DNA from: Kazachstania africana CBS 2517
Lineage: Eukaryota > Ascomycota > Saccharomycetes > Saccharomycetales > Saccharomycetaceae
Assembly (NCBI RefSeq): GCF_000304475.1
Contig: NC_018940.1
Span: 124,001 to 188,000 of the forward strand
Length of the DNA stretch: 64,000 nucleotides
Reading direction: 5' to 3'
A model generated the notes under the pieces. That model was not told the origin of the DNA. It did not search any database and saw only the letters and a list, made by a program, of their open reading frames with translations. The position numbers and the translations under genes are program-made. Within the stretch, counting starts at the first letter, position 1. Each line of letters begins with the position of its first letter. Of the stretch, positions 10,427 through 20,492 are shown piece after piece.

Positions 10427-10808
10427 TTAACTTGCTTATTTTAATGGCCAGCATATCCCTGCAAATATTTTGAATTACATGACATTTTTACTAATATTCA
10501 ATATACAATCGATATTACTTCCCAGTACTATTCCTTGTATTATATAAACTTCATCCTAATAAATATATTTTAAGGTACTTTCTACTGTGAGGGTCAGACA
10601 TTGGTTACTTTTGTGATATATTCAGACCGTATTGTTCGGTATGTAGCTTACTTGTAGTAAATCGATTCCCTGAAAAGCAAGAAGCACTGAAATTAATGCA
10701 TCTGGAAAAAATTCAGCTCTTGGAACTTCCAGAGTCTGTTCGTTGAGCTATCACAAGGATAGCCATCATGCAGTCATTTTGCATAGTCGGCTCCATCATA
10801 AAGATAAG
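10427..10808. other. Intergenic region between convergent YTA12 and YMR087W
   Basis: An AT-rich 3'-to-3' spacer of 382 bp. In S. cerevisiae the transporter gene VBA1 (YMR088C) occupies this place; no trace of a membrane-transporter reading frame is seen. Otherwise nothing notable. Confidence 0.6.
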
Positions 10809-11672
<864 letters not shown>

Positions 11673-11835
11673 TTATTTGCAATCCTGGTTAAGCTATAAT
11701 GACCTCTTTACTATTAGATATATTTGCATCTTTAGTATTAACTTTTTTTTCATTTCATTTCATCGATAGTTCGGAGTGCTATATCTGATATTGTTGAAAT
11801 CAAGATCTTCTCTGAAAGAAGAGTTCTCGAAGTAT

Positions 11836-11898
11836 ATGTACAAATTTACTCAATATACATGCATTGAGCATTTATCTAGATATGCTGTTGCATTTTAG
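11836..11898 (+). other. Upstream ATGs overlapping the AAT1-like start
   Basis: Two out-of-frame ATGs precede the main start at 11882. One opens a 20-codon frame (11836-11898) that runs past the main ATG. The other makes a two-codon uORF, ATG CAT TGA, at 11859-11867. If the transcript begins upstream of them they would reduce translation of the AAT1-like protein. The transcript start is not known. Confidence 0.4.
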
Positions 11899-13195
11899 AT
11901 TTCCACTGCGACAGTTGCGCTGCTTTCACACGGAATTGAGTCGAATACCATTGACCAACGACTTATTTGAATTGCAATACCTAAGATACCAAAATGATCG
12001 AAACTCCAGGAAAATAAGCCTGATGTGGGATTATGAAAGGGATATATGGGCTAGATTTGGCAGAAAGCCGATTATACGAAGAGCAGCAGAAACCTTAAAG
12101 GAAATGCGTGCTAGAAAACCGACGGATCTGTATTATATATCGAAAACTTTACCATATTTCAAAGAAAATGTGCTGAGCCTCCTATATAGCCAGGGCTGTT
12201 CTATGTCTGGTGGACCTGGGCTAGTCCAGGATGAAAATATAGCCTTTTTGAGAACGGAAGGAGCTATAGGTGCCTTTGCCATTACCAGTCAATTTTTATC
12301 AAAATATTTGAATGTAAGAACAATGTGGATTCCTGATCTATATGACAGCACAACAATAGAAGTATTGCAAAATAATGGATTGACCAGTATCAAGAAATAT
12401 CCGTATTTGAGTGAAACATCCGCTTTCAATGTGGATGTCGAAAATTGGTTTATGACATTACAAAAGAATCTGAACTCAAAAGAAAACAACCAAGTGCAGG
12501 CGATTCTTCTCAATGGTTGTGCCCATAAACCATCTGGTATAAATGCTTCTAAGGAGGACTGGAAGAAAGTGGCAGAGGTGGTAGCAAAGCTTAAACTCAT
12601 ACCAATCCTCGATATGTCACAACATGGTATGGAATCAGGAAGTCTCCAAAAAGATGCATATGCTCTCAGGGCATTATTAGATGTTATCAAGCAAGATCCG
12701 GACGCTTTCCCAAATGGGGTCTATGTTTGTCATTCGTTGAGTAGTTCCATTGGCTTTGATTCAGACATTGTCGGTTCTTTAAGTGTTCCTTTACCCAGAA
12801 GTTGCACCATCTCTGCAAAAGGAAATATCAATGAGGTGTTACAAAATTGTTTTGATAGTATGTATAATTTACCAGCCGCAGAAGAGTTTTATCTGGCAAA
12901 TTTGATACTATCACGCTCCAACCTGAAGTACAAGTGGTATAAAGAATTAGAATGTCTGATGATATCTTTGAATTCTGTGAGGAAACAACTGTCCTCAGCT
13001 TTACAAGACAAGGCCAAATTCAATTTTGCTAAGCATTGCGGGCTTTTTTATAATACCCGTCTAGATCAAGATCAAATTGAGAGACTTAGACGCGAGTATT
13101 CAGTTTATTTGCATCCTTCTGGCAGAATGTCATTGGCACCATTTACAGACTCAAATATAGGTTTTATATGTCGCGCGCTCAATAGCGTGAAATAG
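11882..13195 (+). CDS. AAT1: AAT1-like aspartate-aminotransferase homologue lacking the catalytic lysine (probable pseudoenzyme)
   Basis: From the ATG at 11882 the protein has 437 residues and an Arg-rich, acid-poor N-terminus (MLLHFRFPLRQLRCFH) like a mitochondrial presequence. Family fit is clear from WIPD, the LPYFKENVLSLLY and AILLNGCAHKPSGINASKEDW regions, PILDMSQHGMESG, LQKDAYALR, VGSLSVP and GRMSL, best matching mitochondrial Aat1. Its location between YMR087W and SEG1 fits the ancestral place of AAT1 (YKL106W is next to SEG2). Yet key type-I aminotransferase positions are changed. The Schiff-base Lys is Ser (about residue 288) and the phosphate-binding Arg is Ile (296). Asn of the N-P-T-G motif is Lys (216), Tyr after the cofactor Asp is Gln (247), the ring-stacking Trp is Asp (155), and Ser-Gly-Thr is Gly-Ala-Ile (127-129). 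The cofactor Asp (244) and substrate carboxylate Arg (415) remain. The frame is open throughout, so it is not a simple pseudogene. It is unlikely to transaminate. Confidence 0.88.
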   Translation: MLLHFRFPLRQLRCFHTELSRIPLTNDLFELQYLRYQNDRNSRKISLMWDYERDIWARFGRKPIIRRAAETLKEMRARKPTDLYYISKTLPYFKENVLSLLYSQGCSMSGGPGLVQDENIAFLRTEGAIGAFAITSQFLSKYLNVRTMWIPDLYDSTTIEVLQNNGLTSIKKYPYLSETSAFNVDVENWFMTLQKNLNSKENNQVQAILLNGCAHKPSGINASKEDWKKVAEVVAKLKLIPILDMSQHGMESGSLQKDAYALRALLDVIKQDPDAFPNGVYVCHSLSSSIGFDSDIVGSLSVPLPRSCTISAKGNINEVLQNCFDSMYNLPAAEEFYLANLILSRSNLKYKWYKELECLMISLNSVRKQLSSALQDKAKFNFAKHCGLFYNTRLDQDQIERLRREYSVYLHPSGRMSLAPFTDSNIGFICRALNSVK

Positions 13196-13385
13196 TTATG
13201 TATGTGACGAACGGACAATCTGAAAGATGGGATTCATGAGCAGATTGTTGGCGAGGATAAGCCGATATCTGTAATTAATAAACTGTATTTGTATTTATTT
13301 AATGTACAAAATAAATAAGATCTCATCTACCAGTAAGCAAGAAAGGTTCTGTGAAAGTGACGAAGAATGTTTAAAATAATAGAAG

Positions 13386-16244
13386 CTATTTTTTTCTTCC
13401 AAACAGTTTCTTCAGTTTTTTGCTAAAAACTTTTGATTTCTTGTTTGTTACTTCATCAGGAGAATTAGACGATGTATAACCATTGGAATGCATTCTCGAC
13501 TCATGTCCGTTGTTTGGATAAAGCTCTTTCATATCTGTATTGTTTCGCATAGTAGAGCCTAGAGAATGTGAGTTTATACTAGTTGAATGTGCAGAAAAGG
13601 TTCGCCCAGTTTCAACAACTGTCTTTTTTGGGGAAGAATTGGAAGATAATGATCTCTGAGGATAACTGTTTGAATATTGCGGTTGAGGTGGACTGAAAGC
13701 TTCAGATTCCTGAGAGCGCGTTTTGTTCATCTTGAAGAATGAGAAGGAATGATTGTGAGGCTTGGTCTTGCTTTCAATGCTTGTATTAGGCGTCTGGTTA
13801 GAGTTGATGTTGTATTCTTCCTCTGAATCAGAGTCATTAAATCTTGAGGTCCAGCCACTACTTTTCGGTACGGGGTTACTAACATGATCAGTATTTTGGC
13901 TCTGGCGTTGATCCACCGCTATCGTCCCATTTTCAGTGTTTGTTGAGTCTACAATGCTCTCACCTCTTAAAGACATCATTTTGAAGCCCAAATGGCCTTC
14001 ACGAGCTGTTAGTTTTTCAAAACTGGACTTACGTTGGGGTGGTTCCTTCGGGTAAAGAATACTGTTTAAATCTTTCTGGCTCTTTTTGGAAAAAGAATTT
14101 CTTTTATGGCTACCGTCAGGTGCGCCGGGACTTTGTTTTGATGTCTTGACTTCAGTTTTCTTAGTATGATTTGATTTAACTGAAGAGGGCTCTACATCTT
14201 TTTCGATCTTCTTTACCCTAGGTTTCTGTATTGGTCCCATGTTGACAGAATGACGTTTGCTTTTAGCCCTTTCGTGAGTCAATGGTGAACGAGATCTTGG
14301 AATCTGTTGATTGATCATCGATTGTGGTCTTGTAAGATTTAATGTATTTTTCCTAGAAATGCTTCGTTTTCTCCCTGGAGGAGCTTCATCTGCAATTTGA
14401 GCATTTAATCTCGTATTTTCGGCAGTGGTCAAAGATAAATAGGCACCCGTGGCTGCGGATTTATCTGAATAAACTGATGATGAAGTGCCATCATTCTGAA
14501 TAGATTTCTTGAGTGCAGACTTCATAGGCATAGAATTTCTCGTCAGTGAATTGGCCCTTGGAGTTAGTCCCCTCGCAGCTGGTTTACGCTGAATACTTCC
14601 CTTCTTTATCGATGGAGAAGCCTGTATATTATCCGTTACTGTAGAGTTGGCTGGTGTCAATTGTTCCGTTGAGCTTGATTCATTGTTCAGATAAGGATTT
14701 GCCACCCTCATGTACTGGGCCATGCTAGATGTCTTTTCAGAAGGCTTAGTATGCTTTTTCTTATTTGCCTCGAGATTGTTATCTGCAGTGTCTATTTTTT
14801 TTGTACACAGTATCATTGTCCATAGCAGAATCGGCCAATACCTCGGTAGCACGTCTTTCATTTTTTTTTTTTTCTTACTATTATTAATCGTTTTTTTGGC
14901 ACTTCCTTCATCTAAAGACAATGGTTCAATAGCCTGAATTGTGATATCTTCCTTTGTGGAATGTATAGAAGAATATTCGCATTCTTGAAAGTCAGAATTA
15001 TCTTCTAGTTGTTCATCATGGATACTATCGTTATCGGCAATCTTCTCAGTTATGTCTTGTTCAATCTTCTCTACTATTTGTTTCAATTCCTCCTCTGTGT
15101 TGTGAACACGTGCTACACCATCATCATCCGGGCCGTCAATCGATGGGTAGTTTTTATTATCTTCAGTTTGTTTTTCATCATGAAAGGTTTCATCATTCAA
15201 TCTTTTATTATTGTTCAATTCAACACCCTCTTCACCTTGAGCCTTTACGTCTATCTTTCTATCCAGATTTTTGAGCCCAGCTTGAGTCTCTTTCTCTTCG
15301 TTTGGACTAACTGATGTGTTCTTCTCGCCCTTTTTGATACTTTCCTCTTCGTTTGCAGAGATTTGTATGTATGTTTCAGTATTCTTTTCATTTTCGTTAT
15401 TGTTGTGGTCTTTTTCCTGTTCTAATATGATTTTTTCCTCTAATGCATTGTTTTCACCAATCAGCATGTCTAGTTCAACGTCATCTTGTTTCAATTCTGT
15501 TTCTGTTTCTTCGATCATCGATGTCTCTATTAAGGGAGTGTCCTTATAATGAATGCTAATCGGATTTACTTTATTGCTGGAGTGTAATGAGTCTTGTGAT
15601 ACTTTTCTTTTTAGCTGGTGATTTACGCTTGTTGAACGTGTCACAGAGGAACTACTTTCTTTTTTTGGGTTCTCTATAACAGGAACATCGATCGCAACCA
15701 GTCCATGAGCACTTGGGACGTATTTACGAACTGTTTTCGGTTTCAGTATGTTCGTACTTTGATTTCCTCCGAATTCTTTGAAAGTTAACTGAGCTTCCTC
15801 GTGCTGTTTGGAAGTCATGGATGATACTCTTTTTTTGCTTGGTAAACTTGAAGCACGACGGGAATTTTTCGATAGTGTGTTCATAGATGGACTCGTGTGA
15901 ATGGTATTATTTGGCGTCATAGTATTTCTTTGAATGCTATTTGATCTACTGTTACTTCTTGACGTGCTCTTTTGTAAGCTACTTGTCCTACTTCCGGAAG
16001 TGCGACTTGTTTCTCTAGTACTAGGTCTTTCTATGGTCATTGAATTGTATCTTCTGGTATTTAGCATTGAAGTAGAGCGTCTGACAGTGGTATTGGTCTT
16101 AGTGGTACTCGAATTGACTCGACTATTACTATTGCTTGTGAGTCCTGCAGCGGCGTAAGCTTTAGTTAGAACTGAAGCAGCCGCCACAGTACTTGCAGGG
16201 GTACTTTGTTCTGTAGTACGAATTGTTGATTTTCTTCTAAACAT
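13386..16244 (-). CDS. SEG1: Eisosome protein Seg1 (Seg1/Seg2 family)
   Basis: Large, low-complexity protein of the yeast eisosome, where Seg1 promotes furrow assembly at the plasma membrane. The 952-residue product (S. cerevisiae Seg1 about 960) starts MFRRKSTIRT, is Ser/Thr/Asn-rich and disordered, and carries short conserved islands: KTVRKYVPSAHGLVAIDVPV (about 170-190), SSMAQYMRVANPYL, and a basic C-terminus SKKLKKLFGRKK. Order next to an AAT1-like gene and ADH3 fits YMR086W (its paralogue YKL105C/SEG2 is also beside AAT1). A hydrophobic stretch containing RYWPILLWTMILC sits between two A-runs (reverse strand of 14795-14802 and 14861-14873). It is out of character and probably reflects two frame errors (see findings). 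Confidence 0.85.
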   Translation of the reverse strand: MFRRKSTIRTTEQSTPASTVAAASVLTKAYAAAGLTSNSNSRVNSSTTKTNTTVRRSTSMLNTRRYNSMTIERPSTRETSRTSGSRTSSLQKSTSRSNSRSNSIQRNTMTPNNTIHTSPSMNTLSKNSRRASSLPSKKRVSSMTSKQHEEAQLTFKEFGGNQSTNILKPKTVRKYVPSAHGLVAIDVPVIENPKKESSSSVTRSTSVNHQLKRKVSQDSLHSSNKVNPISIHYKDTPLIETSMIEETETELKQDDVELDMLIGENNALEEKIILEQEKDHNNNENEKNTETYIQISANEEESIKKGEKNTSVSPNEEKETQAGLKNLDRKIDVKAQGEEGVELNNNKRLNDETFHDEKQTEDNKNYPSIDGPDDDGVARVHNTEEELKQIVEKIEQDITEKIADNDSIHDEQLEDNSDFQECEYSSIHSTKEDITIQAIEPLSLDEGSAKKTINNSKKKKKMKDVLPRYWPILLWTMILCTKKIDTADNNLEANKKKHTKPSEKTSSMAQYMRVANPYLNNESSSTEQLTPANSTVTDNIQASPSIKKGSIQRKPAARGLTPRANSLTRNSMPMKSALKKSIQNDGTSSSVYSDKSAATGAYLSLTTAENTRLNAQIADEAPPGRKRSISRKNTLNLTRPQSMINQQIPRSRSPLTHERAKSKRHSVNMGPIQKPRVKKIEKDVEPSSVKSNHTKKTEVKTSKQSPGAPDGSHKRNSFSKKSQKDLNSILYPKEPPQRKSSFEKLTAREGHLGFKMMSLRGESIVDSTNTENGTIAVDQRQSQNTDHVSNPVPKSSGWTSRFNDSDSEEEYNINSNQTPNTSIESKTKPHNHSFSFFKMNKTRSQESEAFSPPQPQYSNSYPQRSLSSNSSPKKTVVETGRTFSAHSTSINSHSLGSTMRNNTDMKELYPNNGHESRMHSNGYTSSNSPDEVTNKKSKVFSKKLKKLFGRKK
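14795..14873 (-). other. Suspect frame segment in SEG1 bracketed by homopolymers
   Basis: On the coding strand a run of 13 A (14861-14873) and a run of 8 A (14795-14802) flank 58 nt. In the annotated frame this stretch encodes a hydrophobic, Trp/Leu-rich peptide. Read in another frame, it gives a hydrophilic, acidic peptide like its surroundings, and both edges rejoin the main frame if the first run is one base longer and the second one base shorter. This suggests paired indels, either from sequencing or biological. Confidence 0.6.
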
Positions 16245-16665
16245 TGCAGTTATTGGGGGGAATATTATTTATAGAACGTGATTCAGAGGGTTGATTGAAT
16301 GTGGTTACTAGCAATTGTCTAATCTTTTTTCGAGAGTTAAGACAACGGTATATTATAGCTAAACTATGATTGATTGAGATTACTTGCTTGTGATGATATT
16401 TCAAATAACAAAATCAAATATTATGGTGTTTTGACTTTTAAAAGTTCGATCAGACATCTACTGTCAATTGGATTTTCGTATTTGAAATTTCTGTCTTATT
16501 TCTTCCTTGAAGAGGGGCCCAGCCCGCAATTACCGGAATAGGATATGCGATTGCCTAATTAAGACATAATTACTACAAATAGACAACAGTATATAGTAGA
16601 TATACATATATGACTATGAATTTTAGTTATTTACAGAATGATCTGAGTTGGTTTCTGAAAGTGTC
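16245..16665. other. Intergenic region between SEG1 promoter and ADH3 3' end
   Basis: This 421-bp spacer holds the SEG1 upstream region and the ADH3 terminator. It has an unusually GC-rich patch around 16510-16545 with AGGGG and TACCGGAATAGG. No gene is supported. Confidence 0.5.
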
Positions 16666-17799
16666 CTATTTGGATGTATCCACGACGTATCTGCCCAGAA
16701 TCTTGTTCTTTTCCATCAACTCGTAGATCTTTGGTAATTCGGAAAGTCCGACAACAGTGATGGGTGACTTTACAAGCCCTCTAGAGAAGAAATCAATGGC
16801 TTCTCTGGTATCTGCTCTGTTTCCAACGTAGGATCCCTTGATACTGATGGATTTAACCACATGGGAAAACACGTCTGACTTGACGTATGCACCTGCTGGC
16901 ATTCCGACAATTACCACAGTACCAGTTGGTCTCACATATTGAGTAGAAGCAGAAATGGCTGCTTCTGAAACCGAAACATTGATTACACCTTGTGGGCCAC
17001 CTTTTGTAGCTTCTTGAATATCTTTAATCATAGCTTCATTATTCTTATACTTGGTGAAATCAATGAAAGTCTCACCACCTAGTTCTTTGAACATTTTCGC
17101 CTTGGCTTCACCTCCATCTATACCAAGGACTCTCAATCCCATAGCCTTTGCATACTGAATAGCTAAGGAGCCTAAGCCACCACATGCACCGGAAATTGCA
17201 ACCCATTCGCCCGGCTGTAAAGCAGCAGTCTTCAAAGCCTTGTAAACGGTAACACCAGCACATAGGATTGGGGCCACCTCTGCTAGGTCCGTGCCTCTGG
17301 GGATCTGTGCAGCTTGTGTAGCATCCGCAGTCGCATACTGTTGGAATGAACCATCGTGTGTGTAACCAGATAAGTCAGCATGTTCACAATTAGATTCATA
17401 CCCTTTTTCACACAATTCACAGGCCATGCATGAACCATTCAACCATTTAATACCTGCTAGGTCACCAATTTCAAAATTTTTTACGTTACTTCCCTTGGCT
17501 ACAACGATACCTGCACCTTCGTGACCACCAACTAATGGTAATTTCACCGGTAAAGGCCAATCACCCTTCCATGCATGTAAATCTGTGTGACATACACCTG
17601 AATACTTGACGTTAATCAAGATTTCATTTGGCTTTGGTACTGGTACCGGCATGTCCTTGTAGGTCAAAGGTCCACCATTCTCATAAAAAATGACCCCCTT
17701 CTGCATTTTAGGAATCGCTATAGTGGATTGCAACCTTAAAAATAGTCTATTATAACTGAGTAAACCGTGGCTTCTCGCACCTAACGTAGGTCTCAACAT
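16666..17799 (-). CDS. ADH3: Mitochondrial alcohol dehydrogenase Adh3
   Basis: Zinc-dependent alcohol dehydrogenase interconverting ethanol and acetaldehyde with NAD, taking part in the mitochondrial ethanol-acetaldehyde redox shuttle. The 377-residue protein carries an about 28-residue Arg/Ser/Leu-rich presequence ([20 protein letters not shown]) absent from cytosolic Adh1, which points to Adh3. Catalytic zinc ligands lie in [11 protein letters not shown] and GGHEGAG, with the second cysteine in [15 protein letters not shown]. The structural zinc cysteines are in [15 protein letters not shown]. The Rossmann motif is [19 protein letters not shown]. Placement after SEG1 matches YMR083W; the two genes that separate them in S. 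cerevisiae are absent. Confidence 0.94.
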   Translation of the reverse strand: MLRPTLGARSHGLLSYNRLFLRLQSTIAIPKMQKGVIFYENGGPLTYKDMPVPVPKPNEILINVKYSGVCHTDLHAWKGDWPLPVKLPLVGGHEGAGIVVAKGSNVKNFEIGDLAGIKWLNGSCMACELCEKGYESNCEHADLSGYTHDGSFQQYATADATQAAQIPRGTDLAEVAPILCAGVTVYKALKTAALQPGEWVAISGACGGLGSLAIQYAKAMGLRVLGIDGGEAKAKMFKELGGETFIDFTKYKNNEAMIKDIQEATKGGPQGVINVSVSEAAISASTQYVRPTGTVVIVGMPAGAYVKSDVFSHVVKSISIKGSYVGNRADTREAIDFFSRGLVKSPITVVGLSELPKIYELMEKNKILGRYVVDTSK

Positions 17800-18878
17800 A
17801 ATTACTAGGCTTTATGATGAAACAGTGTTCGATTCAACGATCTTCCTTCTTCTATTGGCATAAAGTTCCAGTCTGCATCGCTGTCTCATCCCGTCTCTTT
17901 TTATACTGCAAGAGATTCGTTCATGACTCTAGGAAAGTGCCTTGCCCGAATCAGGAGTAATCCGTGATGAGACGAAGAAAACGACGGAGAAGATTAGCAC
18001 AGGAAACTTTTCAGAGCGTGACCGAATGTCGTTCAGGAACATCGATTATTTAATAAGATGAGGGAGTCTGTGGGATAATAGCACAAGTGTGTGTGTACAT
18101 GATGATAGTATATCTTTTTATAGAAATTTACAGCTATTTAAAGGGGAAGAAAAAAAGTAAATCAGATATCCTCTCGATTGGATTATTCTGAGGAACAACT
18201 GACCGTGTAATCCTGATCACTCTCGTGGAGTAACGAATTTTCGTCAATTTGGTTGTTCATATAGTCGACCTATGTCATTTTTGAAACATATCCTGGTTTT
18301 CCGGATTCTCCGTGGCTCCTTGATTTTCAGTCATGTCAATTGTATCGTATTCAAAATTTCAACATGTAGACAAATCACTACTGAACCATGTTGGTATTAG
18401 CAGTATAGGAAAAATATATAGAAGCGAGGTTGCACAGTTTTGTAGATGGTCAAGAAGCTCATATACACTATCGATGAAAGCATGTGACCTATGATGCATG
18501 TGAAGAAATATTTACCATGGTCATGTCTTTAGTTCACTAGATGAAGCTCTTGATCGGGATTTTCTTGATGCCATAAATTTTATTGAAAGCAAATCTTGTG
18601 AATTGTTCATATTCAGAACGATCTATTAAATAGGAGGCACAACTTGTCATGGGGAAGCTAAATGAGGGAAAGCAAAGTTATGAATATATAGATCTCGAAG
18701 ATCGCCCCGTACTATTTTAGATTAACCGTTTCAATACATAAAAAAGAGAATGAAATAGATAGGTATAGTGGTTATACATGAATACAAAAGAAAAAACTGT
18801 CAATAAAAACATGTTACTGCACTAAGAGAAAAAAAGAGAAATGGGTCCATAATCATAAGTCTAACACTAAGGCGATGA
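17800..18878. other. Long intergenic region upstream of ADH3
   Basis: About 1.1 kb with no supported reading frame. It contains the ADH3 promoter, with an inverted CCAAT core (ATTGG near 17856) and an AGGGG stress element at 18142-18146. This is where the YMR-type gene order ends; ZAP1 of the YJL-type block follows after the broken gene. Confidence 0.5.
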
Positions 18879-19605
18879 CTATAGGCTTTCAGTACCAATA
18901 GATACGCAAACTGTGTTGCCGTCATTAAAGGAAACCGTGCCATTATTGTAGACGTACAGCAGATCATCTGTCAAACCAGTCTGTTCCTCAAGAGTCTTTG
19001 ACGAATCATAGAAAATCGAGATACATTCACCAAAATCGGCTGAGTTAGCCAGGGCATAAGCTTCTTCCTCTAGTCGTTGGCAGATGCTGATATTGCCATT
19101 AGATTGGGTGCTAGTGTAGAAATCATAACTTTTCCCCATACTCCATGTTTTGACAGCTTCATCGACATAAGATTCATATTCTTCTTTAGCAACAATAATA
19201 CCATGAGTAGTTTTGGGGTCACCAGTATGAAATTGAGCATAGAAATAGCTGGTCATATCATTGAAGACGTTGATCTGGCTACCAGCCGCAGTCAACCAGT
19301 AAGTCATGTTATGGTCAATTTGAATACCTCCAAAAGTGCCGACAACATATCCAGATGCAGCTATTTTATACGCTTGAGTATTTCCGGTACCATTGTTAAT
19401 AGCGACATTCAGAGCACCAAGAGCTTTTGACGAAGCATAATCATTATCTCTAAGCAAATAACCATCAAACGAAACGTTCGTAAGTCGTCATAAAAGATGC
19501 TTCTGGGCAGTCAGCTGAGGAGTGTGGGAACACATTCACGATATTTGCAGGCTCAAGTTTGCAATAGACGACCTGGAGGAGTAAAAATAACAGCAACAAA
19601 AGCAT
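18879..19605 (-). pseudogene. Frameshifted gene for a small secreted protein of unknown family
   Basis: Two adjacent open pieces on the minus strand look like one broken gene. The 5' piece (19605-19465, 46 codons) begins ATG and encodes a strong signal peptide, a run of Leu/Phe ending VVYC, then stops. The 3' piece is open from just after a stop near 19488 to the stop at 18879 but has no ATG for about its first 50 codons. The frames overlap in 19465-19487, so one small indel joins them. The 3' part has several N-glycosylation sequons (NGT, NMT, NIS, NGT) and three cysteines, fitting a secreted product. Total size near 240 residues is similar to small yeast killer-type preprotoxins, but I cannot show homology and do not assign that function. 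It could also be a functional gene with a sequencing error. Confidence 0.6.
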
Positions 19606-20492
19606 TTAGTAAATATTTTGTTTTAAATTGTCAATAGATGACTTTGTAAAAATGTAAATGTCAATAACTGTTCAGAAATCAATAAATCGTAGTTGATTAT
19701 GGATTCGCAATAGTATGTTTGTTTTACAAAGAAGCATGTGCATAAAATGGAATGGAAATACCAATGAGAGCTGGAAATAAAGCCAGCTATTTATATGTTC
19801 AAGAAAATAGCCTACTAGATAGTTTTCTCTCCATTAGCATATGAACCTCAGTGCTAGCAACTTTGGAAGTTCGTCTCCGGCTTATTGGCTTTTTTCACTG
19901 TTCAGCTTCCTTATTTGCGGAAACTTCACTCTCCACAACTCATACCTCAACTAATTCTATGTAATTGGTACCACCAGAATACATACTTCTTAGTTTCATT
20001 TATCTCGAACTGTTTTTCGAAAACGTCATTTATTGGTAAGATTATTTTTCAAAGCGGGATGGCCCTGATAGCGCCGTGTTATTTTAGAATTACTCCGATT
20101 ATCATAGTGAGAACATGCAGCTGGGTATAATTTGTTTAATAATGAGTCTACCATATAGGTAAACCCTCCACTCAGACATTTGGACGTCATTACTCTTCCA
20201 ATCTTTTGGACCTTTTGGGATTTACCTTTTGTTTCAATAGTTTTTGTTTTCACCAAACCCATTTCTGAAAGAGCGAAAATTGCAGAGCGATATACTTTAA
20301 TACTCGAAATAGTAATTACCCAAAGCGAGACGTTGAAAAGGGAAGTTTCCAAGTGGTATGTAATAATATATGAAACTAATTTAGATTACCAACCGAATAA
20401 TTTGTAATTAACCGGCAAATACTAAAACAAATGCAACTTTAGTCGTTATAATACATAAAATATTCGTTAAAACATTCAAAAGAACTGTGTCA
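19606..20492. other. Intergenic region between the broken secreted-protein gene and ZAP1
   Basis: About 890 bp. Open frames of 75-108 codons occur on both strands, but the longest start at TTG and show no recognisable domain. It includes the promoter of the broken gene and the ZAP1 3' region; nothing else is seen. Confidence 0.5.

Noticed and set aside
16666..17799. Calling the alcohol dehydrogenase cytosolic ADH1/ADH2
   Set aside because: A clear Arg/Ser/Leu-rich presequence and the position after SEG1 favour mitochondrial ADH3.
20026..20352. 108-codon minus-strand open frame downstream of ZAP1
   Set aside because: It begins at TTG, would be only 78 codons from its first ATG, and resembles no known protein.
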